Of a stretch of 46,386 nt of DNA, positions 39,878-46,386 are shown one piece after another. The stretch comes from Acidaminobacter sp. JC074 (lineage in GTDB: Bacteria > Bacillota > Clostridia > Peptostreptococcales > Acidaminobacteraceae). The stretch covers positions 1-46,386 of the forward strand of contig NZ_VANV01000033.1 of assembly GCF_022496765.1 (NCBI RefSeq), in the 5' to 3' direction. Positions within the stretch are counted from its first letter, which is position 1. Every line of letters begins with the position of its first letter. The position numbers and the translations under genes were made by a program. The notes beneath the pieces are model-generated. The model saw only the letters and a program-made list of their open reading frames with translations, was not told the origin of the DNA and made no database searches.

Positions 39878-39906
39878 ATCATACCAAGTATTTAAATATT
39901 AATCAA
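39878..39906 (-). promoter_or_regulatory. Extended -10 promoter for the leader-MFS transcript
   Basis: TTGATT (39901-39906), a 17-bp spacer and TATGAT (39878-39883) preceded by TGG, an extended -10. It lies at the very end of the upstream cysteine-cluster gene and would start RNA about 10 bases before the leader ribosome binding site. Confidence 0.7.
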
Positions 39907-40387
39907 CCGGCTTTACATATGAAAGATAGTCTTTTCTTTTCTCTGAAAGAGCCTCTATATACCTTGAAACAGGTTCTAAAGTTAATAAAAGTTCCCAACC
40001 TGCATAGATGCCCTTTATAAATTCTTTTCTCCATATATCCTTATTCTCTATAAGAGGACAGGTATGAAGTTGATTCTTTTCTATGATCATCTTTAGTTGA
40101 CCATCTTCAAAATGTGGCTCTAAAGGATAGGTCCTACACTGGACCGGCCTATAGTTTCTTAGGCAGCCAGAGTTGTTGTTACAAAAGATATAAAACAACT
40201 TTTTAGCACCATGTATTTCGTAGTCATAAGAAGAATGTACTTCAAAGTCTACGCCCCTATCCTTTTGAATGGCTTCATATTCTAAAGGCAATAGATACAT
40301 GCCTAGAGATGCCTCGTCTTCATGACTTCTACAACAATGATAACCGCACATAATGCCACAGTTGCCATCAATGATTGGTTCATTCAT
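39899..40387 (-). CDS. YkgJ-type cysteine-cluster protein
   Basis: 162 aa. Cysteine pattern: NCGIMCGYHCCRS at the N-terminus (C10, C14, C18, C19), then FCNNNSGCLRNYRPVQCRTYP and HTCPL. This matches the zinc/iron-chelating CxxxCxxCC cluster family (YkgJ). The cysteines probably bind a metal or an Fe-S cluster; the biochemical role is not established. It follows the GNAT at 40414 by 26 bp and is probably co-transcribed with it. Confidence 0.85.
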   Translation of the reverse strand: MNEPIIDGNCGIMCGYHCCRSHEDEASLGMYLLPLEYEAIQKDRGVDFEVHSSYDYEIHGAKKLFYIFCNNNSGCLRNYRPVQCRTYPLEPHFEDGQLKMIIEKNQLHTCPLIENKDIWRKEFIKGIYAGWELLLTLEPVSRYIEALSEKRKDYLSYVKPVD

Positions 40388-40413
40388 TAAGTCATATGCT
40401 TTTTTAAATACCT

Positions 40414-40827
40414 CTACTGGGTCATTACTATAAATTGTCTGTCACCTCTAAAAAATCTGTCTACTTCTTTAAAACCTAACTTCTTGTATAAGCTAATGGC
40501 TCTTGTGTTCCAAGCCAAAACTGTCAGTCTGAGAGGTTTATCTATATAGGCCATCACTTCTCTCATAAAGCTTTCACCATGACCTTTACCACATAAATCA
40601 GGCCTTAAACCTATACCAAAATCAACAAATGACGCATCATATTCATAAGGTGGTACCTGGGCATGTTTATCAAGACAAAAGAAACCAATTAAATCACCCT
40701 CTGTCACAGCATAAAAGGATGACATAATTTCATCGTAGCCATCAGGCATACCATAAATATCATAGGGTTTTTCGTAAACCCATTTAACAATCTCTTTTGC
40801 ATATTTACTAGTCATATTCTCTATCAT
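40414..40827 (-). CDS. GNAT-family acetyltransferase
   Basis: 137 aa single-domain GNAT: LIGFFCLDKHAQVPPYEYDASFVDFGIGLRPDLCGKGHGESFMREVMAYI (central strands and acetyl-CoA loop) and LTVLAWNTRAISLYKKLGFKEVDRFFRGDRQFIVM. Close to YjbC/RimI-like small acetyltransferases; substrate unknown. RBS GGGGGA. Confidence 0.9.
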   Translation of the reverse strand: MIENMTSKYAKEIVKWVYEKPYDIYGMPDGYDEIMSSFYAVTEGDLIGFFCLDKHAQVPPYEYDASFVDFGIGLRPDLCGKGHGESFMREVMAYIDKPLRLTVLAWNTRAISLYKKLGFKEVDRFFRGDRQFIVMTQ

Positions 40828-40925
40828 AATTATCCCCCTTCAAAGATTATATCAGACTTTTAAGCGACTATCTATTCCTTGATTATTTTTAAATAAATTG
40901 GGCATCTATTAAGTAGGAGGTTCAT

Positions 40926-41372
40926 ATGACATATAACAATGTAGAAGAATATATCTTGTCCTTACCAGAGGATAGACAACTGATCATACATAAGATAAGA
41001 GAAACTATTTTAAACAACTTGCCAGAAGGCTTTGAAGAAGTGATCCAATACAACATGATTTCTTACGTTGTACCTCATAAACTTTATCCTTCCGGCTACC
41101 ACTGCGATCCAAAACTACCACTGCCCTTTATTTCTTTAGCGTCACAAAAGAACTATGTATCTTTTTATCATATGGGTATCTATGCAGATGAAAAACTATT
41201 AAACTGGTTTACAGAAGCCTATAAGACTCATGCCAAGTATAAACTAGACATGGGCAAATCATGTATACGTTTTAAGAGAATGGACGATATACCTTATGAT
41301 TTACTAGGTGAATTGTTAAGCAAAATGACTGTAGGAAGATGGGTTGAACTTTATGAAAACAGCAAGAATTAG
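40926..41372 (+). CDS. DUF1801-domain protein
   Basis: 148 aa. It starts NVEEYILSLPEDRQLIIHKIRETILNNLPEGFEEVIQYNMISYVVPH, the standard DUF1801 (YdhG-like) opening, and continues FISLASQKNYVSFYHMGIY and GKSCIRFKRMDDIPYDLLGELL. Small conserved proteins of this family have no established activity. RBS TAGGAGG. Its 3' end overlaps the start of the secreted protein gene by 20 bp. Confidence 0.92.
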   Translation: MTYNNVEEYILSLPEDRQLIIHKIRETILNNLPEGFEEVIQYNMISYVVPHKLYPSGYHCDPKLPLPFISLASQKNYVSFYHMGIYADEKLLNWFTEAYKTHAKYKLDMGKSCIRFKRMDDIPYDLLGELLSKMTVGRWVELYENSKN

Positions 41373-43221
41373 CATAGGAATAATCGTTTTGATTATTCTT
41401 TTATTTGGCTCAAGTGTATTTGCCGTTGATGTTACCATAAACGGCGACACCCTGATCTCAGAAGATAAACCGTATATATCAGATACCAATAGGACCATGG
41501 TACCCGTTAGGGCTATTTCAGAAGCCTTGGGTCTTGATGTTGTTTGGCACGAATCTACAAGACAAGTAGAAATCAAAGGAAAAGATAAAGTCATTTGGTA
41601 TACCTTAGATTCCAATCAGGTGACTGTTGATGATGTCGCATATTCATTAGACTCGCCACCAGTTATTAAAGACAATCGAACCTACTTGCCGCTGAGTGAT
41701 TTAGCAGGCCATTTAGAAATAGGTGTCCACTGGGACAATGAGAGTAAAACAGCCGAACTCACACAAACTGTAATCGGTATGAACTTATCTCATATCCACT
41801 ACTGGTCATCCCAATGGACTTTTAAAGATGTTATGAAACAGTCGGCGGTTTGGTGGGTCCAACCTGAAGATCTATCTAAATGGTCAGTCAACAAAGAGAT
41901 ACCTCTAAGACCAGATGGCTATCCCCTAGAAATTCCATATGACGGTCATGTGGTTCATACTGTTATGCTTATGCATATGGATGCAAATGGACCAATGTAT
42001 CCTAAAGGTGATTATACCCTAAGGTTTGAGGGCAAAGGAAGAATTTTTATTTCTATGGATGAAACCGACTTGGTCTTTAGTCAAGCTGATACAGATCACC
42101 TCATCCCTGTCACACCTTCTTATAACGGCATCCATTTAACCATATTAGAGTCTGATAAAAATGATCCAATAAGAAATATTCAAGTCATGATGCCTGGCTT
42201 CAAGACAGATGATACACAGCCATTTCATCCTAGCTTTATAGACCTCGTCAAGGATTTCAAACTACTTCGCTTTATGAAAACAAGCTATGTTGAAGAAACA
42301 CCTTCCTTTGACTGGCATAATCGGACACTTCCAAGGTCTCAAACACAGAGCAATATGGCAACAGGCGGTATGAGCTTTGAATACATAACCGACCTGTCTA
42401 ATATGATAAAAGCAGATCCATGGATCAATGTCCCTCATGATGCAAGTGACGATTATGTTAGAAAGCTTGCTGAGTTTTACAAAGAAAATCTAGATCAAAA
42501 CTTACGACTATATATTGAGTATTCCAACGAACCATGGAATCCTATGTTTATCGTTTATAATGACAATATGAAAAAAGGAGAGGCCTTAGGACTAGGAAGT
42601 GGCGAAGAAGCTCTTTCTAAATACAACGTCAGAAGATCACTTGAGATGATGGCCATTTTTAAAGATGTATACGGTTCTGACTATAAAGAAAGAGTGACAT
42701 GGTCAATTTCTACCTGGGGTGCCAGAAAAGAAATCGGTGATTATATACTCGATGAAATGGACAAGTCAGGTTATCCAGATGCCTTTACAGTCGCGCCTTA
42801 CTTCGGCGGCGAACTAGCAAACGATGTTGGTGACGGCATCGTATATACAGATGACCAAGTCTTTGACCTGATGAAAGAGGAACTTGAAACAACCATTAAA
42901 GATCAAATCATCCTCTACAAGAATCAAGCGGATCAACGTGGAATGAGACTGTTAACTTACGAGGCCGGTTCTCATTTTGTCTCACTCTTTTATCCAGAGG
43001 ACCAAATCCTTGTTGAACAGATGAAAAGAATCAACTCTGACGAAAGAATCAAGGATATGTACAAGCTCTATTACGACATCTGGCATACCTATGCAAAGGA
43101 TATCACCACTCTATTTGTTTTTTGCGAGGAGCCAAACATCTATGGCGATTTTGGTATGATTCATCACTTTGATGACCTAGATCACCCCAAATGGCAAGTC
43201 TTAAAAGAACTTACAAAATAA
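41353..43221 (+). CDS. Secreted protein: copper-amine-oxidase-N-like domain plus glycoside-hydrolase-like region
   Basis: 622 aa from ATG 41353; a TTG at 41344 is possible. Signal peptide to about residue 24 (IGIIVLIILLFGSSVFA). Residues 30-135 are a copper amine oxidase N-terminal-type repeat domain (TMVPVRAISEALGLDVVWHESTRQVEI; RTYLPLSDLAGHLEIGVHWD), a wall- or matrix-associated module in clostridia. The rest resembles (alpha/beta)8 hydrolases or the cellulose-binding-protein group of that fold: FKLLRFMKTSYVEETP, LRLYIEYSNEPWNPMF (a candidate acid/base Glu in SNEPWN), LLTYEAGSHFV (candidate nucleophile), TLFVFCEEPNIYGDFG. Polysaccharide hydrolysis is inference. Confidence 0.8.
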   Translation: MKTARISIGIIVLIILLFGSSVFAVDVTINGDTLISEDKPYISDTNRTMVPVRAISEALGLDVVWHESTRQVEIKGKDKVIWYTLDSNQVTVDDVAYSLDSPPVIKDNRTYLPLSDLAGHLEIGVHWDNESKTAELTQTVIGMNLSHIHYWSSQWTFKDVMKQSAVWWVQPEDLSKWSVNKEIPLRPDGYPLEIPYDGHVVHTVMLMHMDANGPMYPKGDYTLRFEGKGRIFISMDETDLVFSQADTDHLIPVTPSYNGIHLTILESDKNDPIRNIQVMMPGFKTDDTQPFHPSFIDLVKDFKLLRFMKTSYVEETPSFDWHNRTLPRSQTQSNMATGGMSFEYITDLSNMIKADPWINVPHDASDDYVRKLAEFYKENLDQNLRLYIEYSNEPWNPMFIVYNDNMKKGEALGLGSGEEALSKYNVRRSLEMMAIFKDVYGSDYKERVTWSISTWGARKEIGDYILDEMDKSGYPDAFTVAPYFGGELANDVGDGIVYTDDQVFDLMKEELETTIKDQIILYKNQADQRGMRLLTYEAGSHFVSLFYPEDQILVEQMKRINSDERIKDMYKLYYDIWHTYAKDITTLFVFCEEPNIYGDFGMIHHFDDLDHPKWQVLKELTK

Positions 43222-43259
43222 AAATAAAGTCATATACGACCGGTATATGACTTTATTTT
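43221..43259. terminator. Long bidirectional terminator between convergent genes
   Basis: AAAATAAAGTCATATAC and GTATATGACTTTATTTT, a perfect 17-bp stem with a 5-base loop, overlap the 3' ends of both convergent genes. Confidence 0.85.
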
Positions 43260-43699
43260 CGTTTGTACTTAATAAACAATCTAGATCCAATATGAGTAAC
43301 CATAGCTCCAGGCACTATAAATCTAGCAAGTCCATGGATATTCGATAAAAGTGTGTATATTTCTGTTGTTCCATATAAGGCATTGTTAAGAACAAAACCT
43401 GTAACAAGGCTAAAAAGAAAATACACTATTATCATCTGAGTCGATAACTTTGCAATTTTTATAGGCCATTTGCCTTTATAGTTAAAATTGTTTAATATCA
43501 TCCCCCTGATCAACTTCTTATCTTTTGAAAACAAATAAACAAGCATCGGTAGGACAAATGTTGAAATCCCAAGGATAGGATGTATATTGTAAGCCAAAGT
43601 TGACTGACTCCTAAAAAGTCCAGCTATAAAAGTCAGCGTATAAGGCAGGACAAAGGCAAGATGCCACTTAATAAAATCATTTCTAAAATATTTAATCAC
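43253..43699 (-). CDS. Four-helix membrane protein with membrane histidines, possible b-type cytochrome
   Basis: 148 aa with four predicted transmembrane helices (about 12-28, 40-57, 86-105, 121-143). Histidines H13, H40, H122 and H136 all fall in or at the ends of helices, as expected for haem b ligands in DUF4405/cytochrome b561-like proteins; haem binding is inference. Its ATG overlaps the stop of the cytochrome b5-like lipoprotein by four bases, so the two proteins are made together. Likely role: passing electrons from the membrane to the extracellular b5 domains. Confidence 0.8.
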   Translation of the reverse strand: MIKYFRNDFIKWHLAFVLPYTLTFIAGLFRSQSTLAYNIHPILGISTFVLPMLVYLFSKDKKLIRGMILNNFNYKGKWPIKIAKLSTQMIIVYFLFSLVTGFVLNNALYGTTEIYTLLSNIHGLARFIVPGAMVTHIGSRLFIKYKRK

Positions 43700-44340
43700 T
43701 CTACTAATTCTCCTACTACAGGTAATATTTCTAATACATTTAAACCATGTGGTGATTTACTTTTAATTACTTCTGTTACATCTTGACCGGCCATATTGCC
43801 ATTGTGTTTACCACCAGCCCATGCTGGCACATCAGAAACATCATAAACTATACCATCCACAGCAACATATGCTGGATTGCCATTTTTACCATCATACATG
43901 CTGAGTTCTTCTAAAGTAAATGTGTTCTTTTCTTCCATTGCTGCTGAAGTAAGCTCTCCTACTACAGGCAAGTTTTCTAAGACCTTTAAACCATGTGGTG
44001 ATTTTTCCTTAATGACTTCACTAGCATCAATACCTGCCATGTTGCCATTGTGTTTACCACCAGCCCAAGCTGGTACATCAGTCACATCATAAACAACACC
44101 ATCTACAGCAACATAAGCTGGCTGTCCATTTTCACCATTATACTTAGCAAGCTCTTCAAGGGTAAACACCATCATTTCATCTGATTTTTCTTCCTTGTCT
44201 TCTGACATATTCTCTTTGTTTTCTGTATTCTCAGCGTTAGCAACTTCATTCATTGTATTATTTGAATTATCATTTTCACCGCATGCAAAAAGGATGATTG
44301 AAAACAATAAGACAAAACCGATTAAAGCGTATCTCTTCAT
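43696..44340 (-). CDS. Lipoprotein with two tandem cytochrome b5-like haem domains
   Basis: 214 aa; ATG 44340 behind AAGGAGG. Lipoprotein signal MKRYALIGFVLLFSIILFAC (Cys20), a charged linker to about residue 56, then two near-identical b5-like domains (57-133 and 139-212). Each has FTLEEL.xY(N/D)GxNGxPAYVAVDG(I/V)VYDV and the pair of candidate haem-ligand histidines, GGKHNG and KSPHGL (H97/H116 and H179/H198). Domain 2 looks like a recent duplicate. Anchored outside the membrane, it would carry electrons; a Fur-type box suggests iron control. Confidence 0.9.
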   Translation of the reverse strand: MKRYALIGFVLLFSIILFACGENDNSNNTMNEVANAENTENKENMSEDKEEKSDEMMVFTLEELAKYNGENGQPAYVAVDGVVYDVTDVPAWAGGKHNGNMAGIDASEVIKEKSPHGLKVLENLPVVGELTSAAMEEKNTFTLEELSMYDGKNGNPAYVAVDGIVYDVSDVPAWAGGKHNGNMAGQDVTEVIKSKSPHGLNVLEILPVVGELVE

Positions 44341-44350
44341 AAGACCTCCT

Positions 44351-44376
44351 TGATAATCACTATCAATTATATTATA
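44351..44376 (-). promoter_or_regulatory. Extended -10 promoter with Fur-type 7-1-7 box for the cytochrome b5 operon
   Basis: TATAAT (44371-44376) preceded by TGG forms an extended -10. Directly downstream, at the expected start point, is TGATAATCACTATCA on the plus strand (44351-44365), matching the Fur box TGATAATnATTATCA at all but one position. PerR or Zur boxes are similar, so the exact regulator is not settled. Confidence 0.7.
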
Positions 44377-44415
44377 CCACTGATTTATCACATTAATCTT
44401 TATTTTCTCTAAAGC

Positions 44416-46149
44416 TTATTTTCCAGCCCAACTATCTGCAATGGATGCTTCTGCAAGTACAGGTACATCTTTTAAGTATCTTTCTCCCGCCTCTTCCATT
44501 ACTCGTCTCAGTAGACTGGCTGTTTCTAGAGTTTTCTTTTCATCACATTCCAGAACGATTTCGTCATGAACAACAGCCACAATATAAGTATCTTCAGGTA
44601 ATTTTGCCACTAGAGAGCCTAGGGCGTTTTTTAGAATATCAGCAGCAGTCCCCTGAACAGGTGCATTGTATCTACCAGATAAGCCAGAGTCTTTTCTAAA
44701 GACAAACTTTCTTCCTGCGAGTGTTCTTTCTTCATCCGGTAAAGACTTCTTGATTTTTCTTTGCCAAGAGGCGACACCTTTATAAGCTCTAAAGTATCTT
44801 TTTCTAAAAAGTTCTGCCTCTTCAATGGTCATATCTGACTGATAAGATTCAGCGGCATAGGCCTTCAAACCTGCTGCGCCCATGCCAAATATCAAACCAA
44901 AATTTACGGCTTTTGCAGACTGTCTTTCCGTCTTAGTCACATCATCAATGCTTTTTTCAAGTACAAGAGACGCTGTAAGTCTATGTAAGTCTTCACCACT
45001 CCTGTAAGCTTCAATCATTCTTTTATCACCAGTGATCTGAGCCATGACTCTAAGTTCTATCTGGGAATAATCTGCAATAACCAGTTTTCTTCCCTTTGGT
45101 GCATGAAAACAAGACCTAAACCTATCTTCTCTAGGGATTTGCTGAATATTAGGACCACCACAAGACATTCTTCCTGAGTAAGCTCCAATTTGTCCATAAT
45201 GCGGATGAAGCCTACCTGTCACAGGATTGATCTGGCCATTTATACCGTATAGAAAAGAAGTCAAAGCTTTAGAGGTATGCCTATACATAAGTAATAACTT
45301 AACAATTGGATGATCTAAGTGTCTAGACAATGTATGTTTCGACGTGTTTTCAAGTTCTAGTCCATATTTTTTTAACAAGTCTATTACTTGTTTATTGGAG
45401 TTTAAGTTGATTTCGCTCTTTTCTACAGATTCAAAGAAACCTAGTTGTACAGTTGGATAACCGATATAAGGATAGAGTTTTTCAAGAATCTCACTCTGCT
45501 CTTCTTCTACTTTTTTTGTCAACTTGTTCCACATACTTATGTCTAGATGAATACCCCTGTACTCCATGTGGGCTATAGCATAAACACATTGAAACTCTAG
45601 CCTGGCTACTTCAACCAGCTTATGACGTTTGAGTTCATGTACCATTTTTTCTCTGAGCCTCAGTAGTACTTCAGCGTCTTTAGCTGCATAAGATAACTGA
45701 CTTTCTGTAAGACAACCTGAAAAATCACTTTTTTGCTCTTCCTTTGATACAAACTCCTCTAGATAATGTCTTACAAGACCTTCAAGATTGACTCTAGGTG
45801 TGCCACCTGAAGACCTTAAAATTTGCCCTGCAATCATGGTATCAAACAAGCGACCCTTTACCTGAATACCATTTGCCTTTAAGAACTTAATGTCAAACTT
45901 GGCATTCTGAAAAACCTTCACTGCTTGACCAGATAAAATCTTACTTAAGTAAGAATTAATATCAGAACCTACCCCGAAATAGTCAATCACCAAAACTTCA
46001 TCATCATAAGCAAGTTGAATAAGCCTTAGTTTAGACATATAAGGATTCAGTCCTGTGGTCTCTGTATCAACACCTATTACACTTGCCTTATTCAATTTAT
46101 CGTAATAAGGCTTAAAAGCCTCCATTGAAGTGATTACTTTATAATCCAT
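44416..46149 (-). CDS. PolA-family DNA polymerase with 3'-5' exonuclease-type domain, no 5' nuclease
   Basis: 577 aa. Residues 1-190 are a DnaQ-like 3'-5' exonuclease domain with IGVDTETTGL (Exo I Asp/Glu), FQNAKFDIKFL (Exo II) and LSYAAKDAEVLLRL (Exo III). The C-terminal family A polymerase has motif A LVIADYSQIELRVMAQ, motif B RQSAKAVNFGLIFGMG and motif C VAVVHDEIVLECDE. Cellular PolI is about 850-900 aa with an N-terminal 5' nuclease, which is absent here, so this is a stand-alone Klenow-type enzyme as found in phages and some bacteria as a second PolA. A role in repair or mobile-DNA replication is possible. ATG 46149. Confidence 0.92.
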   Translation of the reverse strand: MDYKVITSMEAFKPYYDKLNKASVIGVDTETTGLNPYMSKLRLIQLAYDDEVLVIDYFGVGSDINSYLSKILSGQAVKVFQNAKFDIKFLKANGIQVKGRLFDTMIAGQILRSSGGTPRVNLEGLVRHYLEEFVSKEEQKSDFSGCLTESQLSYAAKDAEVLLRLREKMVHELKRHKLVEVARLEFQCVYAIAHMEYRGIHLDISMWNKLTKKVEEEQSEILEKLYPYIGYPTVQLGFFESVEKSEINLNSNKQVIDLLKKYGLELENTSKHTLSRHLDHPIVKLLLMYRHTSKALTSFLYGINGQINPVTGRLHPHYGQIGAYSGRMSCGGPNIQQIPREDRFRSCFHAPKGRKLVIADYSQIELRVMAQITGDKRMIEAYRSGEDLHRLTASLVLEKSIDDVTKTERQSAKAVNFGLIFGMGAAGLKAYAAESYQSDMTIEEAELFRKRYFRAYKGVASWQRKIKKSLPDEERTLAGRKFVFRKDSGLSGRYNAPVQGTAADILKNALGSLVAKLPEDTYIVAVVHDEIVLECDEKKTLETASLLRRVMEEAGERYLKDVPVLAEASIADSWAGK

Positions 46150-46209
46150 AAAACCAACTTTCTATACATCTATAAGTATACTAAAGCCAGTGCACTTTCT
46201 AAACACTTA

Positions 46210-46240
46210 TACCAAGAAAGGCGTCTTTGACGCTTCTATT
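46210..46240 (-). repeat. Hairpin near the presumed right end of the edge TnpB element
   Basis: GCGTC-TTT-GACGC (46220-46232) lies about 30 bp past the TnpB stop, where IS605-type elements carry their right-end hairpin and the 3' part of the omega-RNA. The exact element end is not determined. No other gene is seen in 46150-46263. Confidence 0.4.
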
Positions 46241-46263
46241 CTATCCGAAGATACAATAGCATA

Positions 46264-46386
46264 TTAAACTACACGTAGTCTAAAAGGATTTTCTCGAAAC
46301 CCCTTATCCCTCATCGATATAATCAACCTGGGAATATTTTTTTCACCTAAATATTTTCTTAGGATATTCAAACTACCATTGATATC
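46264..46386 (-). CDS. tnpB: C-terminal part of a second TnpB/OrfB transposase-associated protein, cut by the right edge
   Basis: The frame is open from the edge to TAA at 46264-46266 and gives 40 residues beginning DINGSLNILRKYLGEKNIPR and ending MRDKGFRENPFRLRVV. D-x-N-x-SLNILR is the third RuvC motif (D..NAAxNIL) of TnpB, and the tail is typical of IS605 OrfB. It differs from the TnpB at 5726-6970, so it belongs to another element. Whether the rest is intact cannot be judged. Confidence 0.75.
   Translation of the reverse strand, partial: DINGSLNILRKYLGEKNIPRLIISMRDKGFRENPFRLRVV

Noticed and set aside
1..46386. CRISPR arrays, tRNA and rRNA genes
   Set aside because: No regularly spaced repeats and no recognisable cloverleaf or rRNA core sequence were seen.

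Overview
The window is AT-rich, and nearly every gene has a strong AGGAGG-type ribosome binding site. Protein content (class-3 fructose-bisphosphatase, H2O-forming-type NADH oxidase, a Cache-domain chemotaxis receptor, short lipoproteins, MerR and XRE regulators) points to a low-GC Gram-positive bacterium, most likely a fermentative Clostridia-type Bacillota. I cannot name the genus. Most genes lie on the minus strand in short operons with 4-base start/stop overlaps. I see no rRNA, tRNA or CRISPR array.

Layout. 1-4970: the start of an unknown gene whose ribosome binding site sits in a 12-bp inverted repeat, then an AlkC-like alkylation-repair protein, GNAT acetyltransferases, a helical protein and an ANT(6)-like nucleotidyltransferase. 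4994-7347: a hotdog thioesterase gene split by a 1,931-bp IS200/IS605 element (5140-7070) with intact tnpB and a nonsense-mutated tnpA; joining the flanks restores a 140-aa frame exactly. 7357-14022: small accessory enzymes, a frameshifted DUF2834-like gene, a large membrane-anchored protein, an alpha/beta hydrolase and a short M3 peptidase. 14072-16502: a MerR-methyltransferase gene cut by an amber codon, a 490-bp segment bounded by copies of the rlmH 3' end (an SCC-like attachment layout), and two overlapping rlmH paralogues that have lost complementary parts. 16552-19588: a pyrophosphatase-like/cyclophilin fusion, a GNAT and an XRE-TPR regulator. 19903-27060: an orphan peptide-binding lipoprotein, XdhC, an EF-G/TetM-like GTPase cut by an amber codon, and an MFS-MtnN-small protein operon. 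27238-35492: a phosphoesterase, a ParB-like/BMP fusion, nox with a Rex-type operator, fbp, and a chemotaxis receptor. 35684-38403: a seven-gene run of lipoproteins and tiny membrane proteins. 38512-40827: an MFS transporter behind a leader-peptide attenuator. 40926-46149: a DUF1801 protein, a secreted copper-amine-oxidase-N/hydrolase-like protein, a Fur-box-controlled tandem cytochrome b5 lipoprotein with a four-helix membrane partner, and a PolA-type polymerase without 5' nuclease. The right edge holds the C-terminus of a second TnpB.

Strongest candidates for something new: the complementary rlmH pair (possible heterodimeric RlmH) with its duplicated 3'-end att-like site; the leader ORF/terminator upstream of the MFS gene; and the Fur-box cytochrome b5 pair. 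Five genes are broken by simple lesions (IS insertion, ochre, A7 frameshift, two ambers), which suggests recent decay or sequence error. TAG is also the normal stop of many intact genes here, so genome-wide amber recoding is unlikely.
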